DNA from: Symbiodinium natans
Taxonomy: Eukaryota; Sar; Dinophyceae; Suessiales; Symbiodiniaceae
Reading direction: 5' to 3'
DNA: 64,000 nt
Assembly: GCA_905221605.1 (NCBI GenBank)
Contig: CAJNDS010002414.1
Coordinates: 374,797-438,796 of the forward strand
Position numbers and translations under genes: made by a program. This document shows, one piece after another, positions 41,477 to 49,997 of the stretch (the stretch's first letter is position 1; each line of letters begins with the position of its first letter). The notes under the pieces were generated by a model. The model had not been told where the DNA came from and did no database searches. It saw only the letters and a list, made by a program, of their open reading frames with translations.

Positions 41477-42448
41477 ATGGGGAAGCATTGTACTGTGTGT
41501 GCCCACTGCGAGGTGGGTTGGGTCTGGAATGAAGACTTGTACTACAACCCGAACTGCTGGCATTGCGGAAAGGCGTGGAAAAAGGCCACCTACCGTGAGC
41601 GAGCATGGTCAAGCCAGCGTAAGAAGTGGCAATGGCCAAAGGAAGACGCTACATGGTGGACAAGACCTGCCAAGAACAAAGAAGGGATGGCCGACCAAGC
41701 CCTCACGAAGGCGTGGGGTACGCTTTCTATGGAGGCAAAGAAGGCCATCGAAGAAGCAGGATGGAAGCCGCGGACGATGGAGCCGGGGCCAATTTGGCCC
41801 CCGGGATTACCTGGCAATGGATCGCAAGCAGAAAGCATGTCGCAGAAGGAGTACCATGCGGCCATTGAAACGGTGTGGCAAGGAGCCGAGCCCGCAGTGC
41901 AAAGGCTCCTCAGAGCAGCGGGTATTCCCCCGCCGGGGGACTACAAGCCTGAGGACGAGACGCCAAAGCAGGAACTCAGCCGCCATGTTGGTACATACAG
42001 ACGGACGACAAACAAGCTGAGATCGCTCATTGAGAAGAAGGTCCGGCTTCAAGACAAAACGGAGAAGATCAAGAGCGAGTTCGAGCAGGCCATGAAGCAG
42101 CTTGCGCAAGTCAGCCAGGCCATCCAGGCCACGGAGCTGGAGGTAGCGGAAGCACAGAAGAAGGTCCAAGCCTGTGTGAAGGATGAAGAGGACTCGCCAT
42201 ACAAGGACGTCGCGGCCTACCTGGAAAAGGAAGGGATCATCCTGTCTGAGGAGCAAGCGGAGGCGCTCAAAACGAGGATGGCGGTCAAGGTCGTGGAGAC
42301 AGACTGGACGGGAGTCTTGGGACCAAGAGAGCCGGGCATGCCAGTTGAACTTGGCATATATGGGCCGATGCGCATGTCTCGAGATGTGTCAGTCAGGGCA
42401 ACGCCGACGGGGCGCGAACGCTCGCCGGCGCGTGCCCATGGCGAGTGA
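41477..42448 (+). CDS. E5 ORF1 protein: zinc motif and coiled coil
   Basis: 323 codons from the ATG at 41477; a TTG at 41411 would add 22. The first ATG is preferred because the codons before it overlap the hairpin cluster. The N-terminus has paired cysteine motifs CTVCAHC and CWHC (residues 5-30), a likely zinc ribbon, in a Trp-rich context. Residues ~173-245 form a charged heptad-like region (LIEKKVRLQDKTEKIKSEFE), a probable coiled coil for multimerisation. The C-terminus is basic (TGRERSPARAHGE). Like ORF1 proteins of other LINEs it probably binds element RNA, but there is no RRM or CCHC knuckle, so the role is inferred from position. Its E6 copy is intact with few changes. Confidence 0.85.
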   Translation: MGKHCTVCAHCEVGWVWNEDLYYNPNCWHCGKAWKKATYRERAWSSQRKKWQWPKEDATWWTRPAKNKEGMADQALTKAWGTLSMEAKKAIEEAGWKPRTMEPGPIWPPGLPGNGSQAESMSQKEYHAAIETVWQGAEPAVQRLLRAAGIPPPGDYKPEDETPKQELSRHVGTYRRTTNKLRSLIEKKVRLQDKTEKIKSEFEQAMKQLAQVSQAIQATELEVAEAQKKVQACVKDEEDSPYKDVAAYLEKEGIILSEEQAEALKTRMAVKVVETDWTGVLGPREPGMPVELGIYGPMRMSRDVSVRATPTGRERSPARAHGE

Positions 42449-42517
42449 AACCTCAGGCTGGGACAGGAGCGGAGGGGCCGACACCTCAGGGCAGCTCCTG
42501 GTCCGAACAGCCAAAAT

Positions 42518-45500
42518 ATGAAAGCAGGACAAGTAGAGGAGTCTCAATGGGGAGACTCTGATTTCTCTTTTGACGGTGGCCGAAAGCAGTGTCACGGGGA
42601 CATTGTATGGCCACAGGTACATGGGGAAGGCAGTCAAGCTGTGTATAGTACCCAAGTGCCTAATACAAACAGCACAGTGGAAGACAGCCAAGAGAGCTGG
42701 AGTCCAGTAACGCGGGGTCCGAAGTCAGCCCGTGCTGTGGACAGCAGTTGGGCGGTCACAGGGCCCAGATACTTCAGTCTGGGATGTGCGGACCATGAGG
42801 ATGAATGTGCGAATTCGGCCTCGCAAAAAGCAGAGGGAAGCCAAACACAGATGGGAGACCCAACAGCGGTAAGAGGGGATAGCCTAAAGACCTCGCAGAA
42901 AGCTGAGGAAGCACGGTTGTCGGCCTCGCAAAGTGCTGAGGGTCACCAAAGGAAGCAAAAGCCCAAGAAACGGAAAGCGCACCCAAAAGCACCACCTAAG
43001 GATCTACCACAGGAGTGGCAAATGCTGTGCCAAGTGGTGGGTAGATATGATGCTTCCAGTGAGGCTGCCGCACTCGAAGCCATTGAGAAACTGGAAGAGC
43101 AGGAACTCAACCCGCTACAACAACGAGCATGCCACGAAGTGCTTCGTTCCTTTGTGGAGCAGGACGCACAATATGCCAAATGGATTTTGGCAGATGTGGC
43201 AAGTGGGTATCGCCAAGATGATAAGGCCGAATGCATCAAAATCACAGCGGCTAACATCACCAGCTGGAGGAAATCCATAGCGGCATGGATACACGAACTA
43301 GGACCGGACCTGGTGGTGCTGCAGGAAACCCATCTCAAGACGGAGGGTATCCAGCAAGCCATGAGCCATTGCCAAGATATGGGATACACCTTCATTGGCA
43401 TGCCAGGCAGTACAAAAATTAAGGGTGTACAAGGAGGCCTGGCAGTGGTGGCACCCCGACATAGGAACCTGCGATACCTTACCGAGTATGGGTCAGGACC
43501 GGCGGGCTTCCTGGCATGTGCCATGAGAAATAAAGGCTGGGATTTGATCATCGTCAGTCTGTATTTGGAGAGCGGGGTCGGATTCCAGGCTCCAAACAAT
43601 ATCCAAGTACTGGCGAGACTGATAGCCTTTCTCAAGGGCTGCAAAGTGCCGTATATGGTGCTGGGTGATTGGAATGAAGCCCAGGATACCATGAGGGGCA
43701 CAACTCTGGCGACAGAAGTTGGTGGTGCATTTGTTGGAGTGGGGGAACCAACGGCCCAAGGATCGGACGAAATCGATTACGGGCTGGTTGCGAAATGCTT
43801 GGTGCCCATCCTGCAAGTGAAAACGGATTGGGAAACCCCTTTTCGGCCTCATGCTGCAATGCATTGGAGGGTAGCCCAACCGTGCAGTAGCCCTGATGTT
43901 CCCCAGATGAAGAAGGCGGGAGCACTGGTGACGGAGACTGTGGAATACGAACCAGTTCAAAACACACAGAGCATCAACATCTTAGATGAACCCAAGATGG
44001 TAGATGAGCTCAGTGAGACATTCGCTCACCTGAGTGCCGGTGTGGAGAGGTCGATCACAGGCCGAATCGACGGTATGGGTGTTAAATCGGAGATTGTCCG
44101 GAAGAAGTTGGTGGTCAACAACCCGGAGAACGTTGTCTGGACAGGCAAGAGGGCGGCCTTTTGGAACCGGGTCCAACAATGGGTCAAACAAGGCAGACAT
44201 CATGGCGATGCGCATCCGGTGGCGCGTCTGGTCCAACGCAGGCTCGGCGAGTATTACGAGGGTGATGCGCAGAACCAGGAGGATATGCTCGTGAGTATCC
44301 TGGGCCGGGGTACGGACGCTAGACTTGTTCTGAAGCGCATCGACGAACAGCAATGCTACGCGAGAAAGGCGGATATGGAGGAGACAGCCCACCAGTACAA
44401 GCAATGGCTCAGCAAGGCCATGGAAAAGGGCATGCGACCATTATACAATGCCTTGCGAAAAGAAGAACAAGTGGTACAAAGACCCTACATGGAATATGAC
44501 ATGCTGGAACGGCCACACATTCGCCGAGACCACTGGGCGGCAGTGTGGACGACGGGCCAGCCGTTGGCAAAATCGGCCTCGCTCATGACGGAGCTTGAGG
44601 ATGCAGCCAAAAAACAAGCGGCCAGCGTGGAGCCGCTGAACCCTGTCGAGGTCAAGGCAAGGATCAAAAAACTGGCACTAAAGAGCCCGGGGCCGGATGG
44701 CTGGAGGATTGACCATTTGCAGGCCATGGACGACAAAGCAGTTGAAGCCGTTGTGTCCTTCTACCATGAATGTGAGGCCAAGGCAGCATGGCCGCAGCAA
44801 ATGACAGTCTCCCTTATAGCAATGCTGCCGAAGAATCTGACCCGGGAAAGACCAATCGCCTTGCTACACATCCTGTACAGGACCTGGGTCCGTTTGCGAT
44901 GGGATTTGGTAAGTACTTGGCAGGCAGGCTATGCCACAACTGCCACGTACGACAAGGCAGTCCCAGGCAGTTGCTGCTTGGACGTGGCCGTAGGCAGACT
45001 ACTGCGAAATGAGGTGGCGAAGACAAATGGAGTGCATGTGGTGTCACTCTTTGTGGACCTCGAGTCCTTTTTCGATACCATCCAATTTCAGCAATTGATC
45101 AGGGCAGCAACGGCCCTGCAATATCCACCGCTAATCCTGAAGATGGCACTGGAAGTGTACATGGGTGCCAGATATTTGGTGGCGGATGGGGTGCTGTCGG
45201 CAGGCATCAGAGCTACAAATGGCGTGCAAGCGGGTTGCCCAGCGGCGCCATCGTTGGCAAAGGTGGCATTGCACCCGGTGATAGATAAGATCCAAAGGCG
45301 ACGAGATGTGGCAAACGTGGATTGTTGGTTGGATGATGTCTCAATTGACATCCAGCATAAGTCCTTTAAACAAGTGGCGGATAGTGCCATACGAGTCTAC
45401 CGCAGCTTAAAGGACGGGATGGACGCTAATGGTTTCACGATTTCATCCAAGAAGACAGGGTTTGTGGCCAGCAGTACCCAGGCGAGCAAGCACCTGCGAG

Positions 45501-47731
45501 AACTCCTGTTGCCTCATGAGCCACAGGTGTACGACGTGATGCGTGACTTGGGCGTCGACAGTACAGGGGGGCGAAAGCGTCGCTTGGTGACGTCGGCGAC
45601 GCGGGCCAAGAAAGCCCATGCGAGACATAGCAAACTGTCCAGGCTGGGGCCGCCGCCCAGCACTAAACTCCGCGTGGTCAAGGCAGCGATCACGTCCGTT
45701 GCTTTGTGGGGGCACCCCTCTGTGGGGGTATCACCCAAAAGAATGAAATGGCTCCGAACAGTGGTAGGAAAACACCTGGGTAAATACAAGCTTGGGAGTT
45801 TGGAAACCATCTTGGACATGGGAGCCAAGAAATGCCAGGATCCAAAGCGCACAATCCACAAGCAGCATTTCAAAGTGGTGGCCAAAGTTTTCCGTGCATG
45901 GATTGGTGGCGGAAAAGCCCACTTTGACTTGGTCTGGAAAACCACTTGGAAGAGGTTGAGTTCGTCCAAACACCACTGGCCACTGGTCGCGGGACCGATG
46001 GCAGCAACCATGGCGTACTTAATGGATCTGAAGGTGGATGCCAGTGACCCAGGCAAATGGAAGAGAGGAAGTGTCCTCAACGTTGATTGGACCCAGCCAC
46101 GCATGGGTAGCCTCGCCTACAAATGGCTTGAGGGATTCCTGGAGGAACAGAAACGGGCTGCAATAGCGCGACAGGCAGGTGGCGCTGGTGCCCAAGAGGG
46201 GCTGGATTGGACGCCGCATCACAAGCTGACGAAGCTGGGAGGCCTAAGCCCAGGCCTTATGGAAGGTATAAAGTCAGTGTGGCACGCGGGCGTCATCACG
46301 GAGTCCAAGCCAGGATGGTGCAAGAAGTGCCAAATGCCAGCAACTCTGGAGCATGTCCTCAAGGAATGTCCTTACTGGCGTGAACAAGGGTTCAAAGAAC
46401 CCAAGCTCCAGGAATACTTGCGTCACAAATACCCATGGGAGTGTCTGTGGACAAGGGCACTCCTGCCGAAGCCGGCGGTGTGGCACCCGAAGCCGCCGGA
46501 ACACCTTTTAGGTCTGCGTTACCAAGGATGCTTCGCAGCTGATGCAAAAGTGGAAGCGGAAGGCTTGATCTTCGCCACTGACGCAAGTGGAGGTCCAGGA
46601 GGAATAGACCCACGTGTACAAACATCAGCCCTCGCAGTGGTGGCTATGTCCTGGACAAAAGGTGTCCTGGTGGAAGTCGGACGGATTACAGAGCTGGTCT
46701 ACCCGTGGCAGCCGGTGGTGGACATGGAGCGCCGTGCACTTTTCCGACTAATGGAGCACACGGAGGATCTGATTGATGTCACTATGGATTGCAAGCCGGC
46801 AGTCCAAGTGCTACAAAAAACACAACCGCCGGAGGATGACCTGGAATGGAGCAAAGTGTGGAATGACAGGAAACGTATCAAGGCAACATGGGTCCCGTCC
46901 CACAAAACTGAAGAGGAATTCCTGGCGAAGATGGGGCCGGGTACGTTGTGGCGACGTGCAGCGAATGACATGGCAGACAAAGTATGTGGAGCAGTGGCGG
47001 CGGCTGCTTACAGCCCAGCGCACAAGAGGCGTGTCAAAGAGTTGGACAATGTGGTGCGCACACTTTCCCTGGCGTACGGTGCACGCGCAGCCCACATATT
47101 GCGGAAGCGCAAAGAAGAAGACTTCCCCTTCATCCTGGACCATGCGCATTACAAAGAGAAGATGGAAGCCTCGCAGAAAGCTGAGGGATGCAAAAAAGAG
47201 CAGGGCAGCGCCAAACTCAACAAACGCCAGCGGCTTTGGCAGTTGCTTAAAAACCCGGAGCGCGGGCATCAATGGGAGAAGGGCAGCGAACACCCCCGGA
47301 ATTTAACACTGAAATGTCAACTGTGCGGGTTGTATGTACAACAAACCCTCACGAACTTGGAGGTGGTCTTGGAGCAGTACTGCGTCAACCAGCCGGAGGC
47401 GCGAGTGCGTGAAGAGTGGGGTATCCACCCCTCCCATAATATGGTGAATTTGGGAATCCGTTGGGTTTGCGCAAAGTGTGACAGAACACATGCACCGGTC
47501 AGCCAGAAGTGCAATAAAAGCCTGGCGGGTGAGTGCAAATCGCGGACTTCTCAGGGCAAGCTGGCTACCCAAGCGCAAACCCTTGTCAATGGTGGAAGTA
47601 TGAGCAACGTCCAGTTTCAACAGCCTCGCGTTCAGTTTGGTGGGAAACACGCCAAAGCTAAGCCCCAAGCCAGCGCACAGCAGAAGATGTCATTGTTTGT
47701 TAGGCCTCGCCAAGCTGAGGGAACGCAGTAA
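42518..47731 (+). CDS. E5 ORF2 protein: APE endonuclease, reverse transcriptase, RNase H
   Basis: 1,737 codons; it starts 69 bases after ORF1. This is the enzyme for target-primed reverse transcription. The N-terminal ~240 residues are low complexity with three ASQKAEG-type peptides. The APE-like endonuclease spans ~240-450 (VLQETHLK, GGLAVVAP, LGDWNEAQD, SDEIDYGLV, PHAAMHW). RT spans ~715-1010 (KSPGPDGWRIDHLQ, FVDLESFFDTI, GVQAGCPAAPS, catalytic CWLDDVSID at ~935-943, SSKKTGF). The catalytic box is WLDD rather than the usual Y/F-x-DD with Ala or Val. Next come CKKCQMPATLEHVLKEC (~1267-1283) and RNase H (~1348-1490; FATDASGG, DMERRAL, MDCKPAVQ, NDMADK). The C-terminal ~140 residues have more Cys pairs (CQLCGLY, CAKCDRTH). 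All expected acidic residues are present. It could be active. Confidence 0.95.
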   Translation: MKAGQVEESQWGDSDFSFDGGRKQCHGDIVWPQVHGEGSQAVYSTQVPNTNSTVEDSQESWSPVTRGPKSARAVDSSWAVTGPRYFSLGCADHEDECANSASQKAEGSQTQMGDPTAVRGDSLKTSQKAEEARLSASQSAEGHQRKQKPKKRKAHPKAPPKDLPQEWQMLCQVVGRYDASSEAAALEAIEKLEEQELNPLQQRACHEVLRSFVEQDAQYAKWILADVASGYRQDDKAECIKITAANITSWRKSIAAWIHELGPDLVVLQETHLKTEGIQQAMSHCQDMGYTFIGMPGSTKIKGVQGGLAVVAPRHRNLRYLTEYGSGPAGFLACAMRNKGWDLIIVSLYLESGVGFQAPNNIQVLARLIAFLKGCKVPYMVLGDWNEAQDTMRGTTLATEVGGAFVGVGEPTAQGSDEIDYGLVAKCLVPILQVKTDWETPFRPHAAMHWRVAQPCSSPDVPQMKKAGALVTETVEYEPVQNTQSINILDEPKMVDELSETFAHLSAGVERSITGRIDGMGVKSEIVRKKLVVNNPENVVWTGKRAAFWNRVQQWVKQGRHHGDAHPVARLVQRRLGEYYEGDAQNQEDMLVSILGRGTDARLVLKRIDEQQCYARKADMEETAHQYKQWLSKAMEKGMRPLYNALRKEEQVVQRPYMEYDMLERPHIRRDHWAAVWTTGQPLAKSASLMTELEDAAKKQAASVEPLNPVEVKARIKKLALKSPGPDGWRIDHLQAMDDKAVEAVVSFYHECEAKAAWPQQMTVSLIAMLPKNLTRERPIALLHILYRTWVRLRWDLVSTWQAGYATTATYDKAVPGSCCLDVAVGRLLRNEVAKTNGVHVVSLFVDLESFFDTIQFQQLIRAATALQYPPLILKMALEVYMGARYLVADGVLSAGIRATNGVQAGCPAAPSLAKVALHPVIDKIQRRRDVANVDCWLDDVSIDIQHKSFKQVADSAIRVYRSLKDGMDANGFTISSKKTGFVASSTQASKHLRELLLPHEPQVYDVMRDLGVDSTGGRKRRLVTSATRAKKAHARHSKLSRLGPPPSTKLRVVKAAITSVALWGHPSVGVSPKRMKWLRTVVGKHLGKYKLGSLETILDMGAKKCQDPKRTIHKQHFKVVAKVFRAWIGGGKAHFDLVWKTTWKRLSSSKHHWPLVAGPMAATMAYLMDLKVDASDPGKWKRGSVLNVDWTQPRMGSLAYKWLEGFLEEQKRAAIARQAGGAGAQEGLDWTPHHKLTKLGGLSPGLMEGIKSVWHAGVITESKPGWCKKCQMPATLEHVLKECPYWREQGFKEPKLQEYLRHKYPWECLWTRALLPKPAVWHPKPPEHLLGLRYQGCFAADAKVEAEGLIFATDASGGPGGIDPRVQTSALAVVAMSWTKGVLVEVGRITELVYPWQPVVDMERRALFRLMEHTEDLIDVTMDCKPAVQVLQKTQPPEDDLEWSKVWNDRKRIKATWVPSHKTEEEFLAKMGPGTLWRRAANDMADKVCGAVAAAAYSPAHKRRVKELDNVVRTLSLAYGARAAHILRKRKEEDFPFILDHAHYKEKMEASQKAEGCKKEQGSAKLNKRQRLWQLLKNPERGHQWEKGSEHPRNLTLKCQLCGLYVQQTLTNLEVVLEQYCVNQPEARVREEWGIHPSHNMVNLGIRWVCAKCDRTHAPVSQKCNKSLAGECKSRTSQGKLATQAQTLVNGGSMSNVQFQQPRVQFGGKHAKAKPQASAQQKMSLFVRPRQAEGTQ
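42815..42940 (+). repeat. Three hairpin repeats read in frame in ORF2
   Basis: Copies near 42818, 42887 and 42918 encode SASQKAEG, KTSQKAEE and SASQSAEG. All are read in one phase (GCC TCG CAA AAA GCA GAG GGA). A fourth coding copy at 47164-47185 encodes EASQKAEG, and another overlaps the end of ORF2 (RPRQAEG). Confidence 0.85.
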
Positions 47732-48209
47732 TTCCGCAGCCGTTTGGTGCAAGGCGACAGGGTTTTCGGCCTCGTAGCTGAGGGTGAGGGCCTCGCAACG
47801 GGGAATTGCGATTGGTGTTTACGGCCTTGCTTTGCTGAGGGAGTGTAGCTCGGCCTCGCGGTGCCGCGTGCTTGCGACATCGCTGAGGGTAAGAGAGGAG
47901 GCCTCGGCCTCGCAGAGCTGAGGGTGAAACAACGGCGTCCTCATCCTCAAAAGACCGGCCGGACGAGCAGCCGGAGAAATTGACCCTCCAGGTGCGAATC
48001 AAATTGGAGGATTCGTGGAAACCAATTTTGGAGGAGCAGTTCCTGGAAACAGACCCCAAGAGGGCAAACTACACTCACCTAAAAGCGGCGTGTCGCAGTC
48101 TCGCTCGCTGCAGCACAAGGAACGATTGGGTCTACCAAGCGGAGACCTACCTCAGTGAAGAGCGGAAGCAACTGTGGGCTTCTAAATTGCACAAGGCGGG
48201 CCTGTAGCA
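47732..48209 (+). other. E5 ORF2-ORF3 interval with hairpin cluster and small open frame
   Basis: Hairpin repeats are dense at 47701-47925. A frame open from about 47902 and closed by TAG at 48205-48207 encodes a protein-like segment (LTLQVRIKLEDSWKPILEEQ; CRSLARCSTRNDWVYQAE) without an ATG of its own. Its stop is followed by CA and then the ORF3 ATG. E6 has lost 244 bp of this interval, so the segment is not essential to the layout. Confidence 0.5.
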
Positions 48210-49436
48210 ATGAGGCAATGGAAGACGGATGCTACGATGAGAAGACAAGGGTCCCGACTGCCATCCTGGTTAAGGAATCGGCCGGACAAAGGCAAGGGCA
48301 AAAGCAAGAACAAGCAGAAGGATCAGCCCCGAGAACGTTCCCCGCTTCGACAGGCCAGACACCCGGAGCAGCCTTGGGATAGGGAAGAGGAGAGTGCTTC
48401 GGAATCTCCGGTGGGTCCGGTACGCCTACGGGAGAGAGGAGAAGACAGTGCGGCCTCGCACCAAGCTGAGGGTGTCAATGAAGAGCAAGAGGCAAGCCAG
48501 CCTCGTACAGTCACGCTGGCGGAAGGGCCAGGTGCCCACAATATGGCCTCGCAGGAAGCTGAGGGAAAGGAGAAAAAGGAAGCCATGGGGCAAGTCAAGC
48601 CTGTGCACCTTTTGGTGCATAAACTGCAGAACCAGCAAAGGCCACGGACAGCGCTCCATTGGCTTGGGGAGGTCCAATTGGTCCGCAACCCAACGACAGG
48701 GCAAAGCTTACAGCCTAGGGTGCTTCCCTTTATAGGTGCGGGGCGCACTCGACGAGGATATGCTCTGGATCGGCTATGGGTCATGAAACTAGCGATGGAA
48801 CCCCAGAGCTTTGGCAACGAAGCAGGGTATGGGGAACACTTCCCCACCCTGGTCACCAGGACCCTGTGGGCAGGATGGATTGGAGTCCTTTTCGACGAAG
48901 CGGTGGAGGGTTACTGCCACCACTACTTCTATGGAAGTATCATCCGCAGGGCAGAGCTGTTCAACACATGGTGGCAGGAACATCGCCATGAAGCCGGGGT
49001 CCTCAGACAGTCCCTGTTTTACCTGGTGGCTATAACGTCATGGCTGACCATGCAAGGAGTTGCTCTATCGGATGTCACGGTGAGCAACGTTGGGCGCGAC
49101 CCAATGTCAGGATCGCTACCACGGGCAGTGTTCTTTGACACGGCGGAGTGGACGACGCTGCAGGAGGAGAGATACAAGTTATCATGCGGCCTCGTACGCC
49201 TCCTGGAGAAATATGATGAGGAGCTACTGGCAACCATACGTGGATTGGTCAGAACGTACGACGGCAAGGCCAGCGCGCTTTGGATGGCGTGCGTAGGCAA
49301 TGTCGGGCCATTTGCCCAGCACCTGCTGGATGCCGGGATTGCAAAACGAGGATGGGATGGAACCCTACTTTCGGTTCCGGCAACAGAGATCCAGAAAATC
49401 ACGTTGGGCATGCCGTATGACGAAGCTGATGAGTGA
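48210..49436 (+). CDS. E5 ORF3: unidentified protein with a kinase-like loop
   Basis: 408 codons from the ATG at 48210. The first ~120 residues are basic then charged, with a KGKGKSKNK tract and two hairpin-derived peptides (ASHQAEG, ASQEAEG). From ~130 on it looks globular with many aromatic residues (TLWAGWIGVLFDEAVEGYCH; RAELFNTWWQEH; SLFYLVAITSWLTMQG). SDVTVSN (~287-293) has the D-x4-N spacing of a protein-kinase catalytic loop, and FFDTAEW (~308-314) could stand for the metal-binding Asp that follows. No Gly-rich loop or ion-pair Lys was identified, so a kinase fold is only a suggestion. The E6 copy is complete and differs by few residues, so it appears to be conserved. Third ORFs downstream of RT are unusual in LINEs. 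Confidence 0.7.
   Translation: MRQWKTDATMRRQGSRLPSWLRNRPDKGKGKSKNKQKDQPRERSPLRQARHPEQPWDREEESASESPVGPVRLRERGEDSAASHQAEGVNEEQEASQPRTVTLAEGPGAHNMASQEAEGKEKKEAMGQVKPVHLLVHKLQNQQRPRTALHWLGEVQLVRNPTTGQSLQPRVLPFIGAGRTRRGYALDRLWVMKLAMEPQSFGNEAGYGEHFPTLVTRTLWAGWIGVLFDEAVEGYCHHYFYGSIIRRAELFNTWWQEHRHEAGVLRQSLFYLVAITSWLTMQGVALSDVTVSNVGRDPMSGSLPRAVFFDTAEWTTLQEERYKLSCGLVRLLEKYDEELLATIRGLVRTYDGKASALWMACVGNVGPFAQHLLDAGIAKRGWDGTLLSVPATEIQKITLGMPYDEADE
48450..48562 (+). repeat. Two hairpin repeats read in frame in ORF3
   Basis: GGCCTCGCACCAAGCTGAGG (~48452) and GGCCTCGCAGGAAGCTGAGG (~48544) are read in the same phase as those in ORF2, giving ASHQAEG and ASQEAEG. Confidence 0.85.
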
Positions 49437-49814
49437 GCAGCGCAGACCAGACAAGAAACATGGATAGTGGTCAGAGAGGCACCAAAAAAAAAAAACCGAA
49501 TCAAAATACCGCCTCGGCGTGCTGGCTGAGGAGTTTCGGCCTCGACTTCGGTCTGAGGGGTGCAAGAGAGGGAAGTTCGGCCTCGGCATGACCTGAGGGA
49601 ATTTTCGGCCTCGACCACGGTCTGAGGGAATGGATTTCGGCCTCGACAAATGTCTGAGGGAAGTGAGGGCTAGTACCGGTAGTCTCACTGTGCAGAGTTT
49701 GTAAGTTTCACCCTGATACCCCAGCCCCTTCGGGTGGCTACGCCAAGCAGCGTGCAGACGAAAGTTCCTGTCTGGCTCAAGTCTCGGCTCAACCCCGGTG
49801 GGGTGCGCAGGTAG
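49437..49814 (+). other. E5 3' UTR: internal A12 run, hairpin cluster, cassette start
   Basis: An A12 run (49484-49495; A7 in E6) lies ~45 bases after the ORF3 stop. It is followed by five hairpins at 49511-49660, with longer inner stems such as CCTCGACTTCGGTCTGAGG and CCTCGACAAATGTCTGAGG. Cassette copy 2 then starts at 49722. There is no terminal poly-A at 49814. The tail with stem-loops may be what the RT recognises. Confidence 0.6.
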
Positions 49815-49922
49815 TGAGCGGATCGGTGGCCTGGAGGCTGTACCTAAGGGTGGGCTCCAACAGGACTCAAACCGAAACCACTGTGTTTGCTCGGTAGTTC
49901 TGCCAGCCACATAGCTGCCTGT
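49722..49922 (+). repeat. Cassette repeat, copy 2 (E5 3' side)
   Basis: It matches 41070-41270 over its whole length with scattered differences (GGCTACGCCAAGCAGCG in place of GGCTACGCCTCGCAGCG; GGTGCGCAGG in place of GGTGCTCAGG). TGGCTCAAG lies at 49773-49781. Confidence 0.85.
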
Positions 49923-49997
49923 GTACGGCCTCGAGTGCTGAGGGAACTTTCGACCTGAGGGTTTGTCGGCCTCGCCTGAGCTGAGTTCGGCCTCACT

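Larger units (their letters stand above)
40397..49814 (+). mobile_element. E5: full-length non-LTR retrotransposon (LINE) with three main ORFs
   Basis: Both LINE copies start at the same base (GCCTAAAAAGGGG at 40397 and 51919), so this is probably the true 5' end. Layout: ~1.08-kb 5' UTR; ORF1 (41477-42448); ORF2 with APE endonuclease, RT and RNase H (42518-47731); a small ORF to 48207; ORF3 (48210-49436); an A12 run; then ~320 bp carrying hairpin repeats. A ~200-bp cassette occurs in the 5' UTR and again at the 3' end. Shared sequence with E6 falls off at about 49814. All ORFs are open, so E5 may be active. No target-site duplication was found. Confidence 0.9.
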
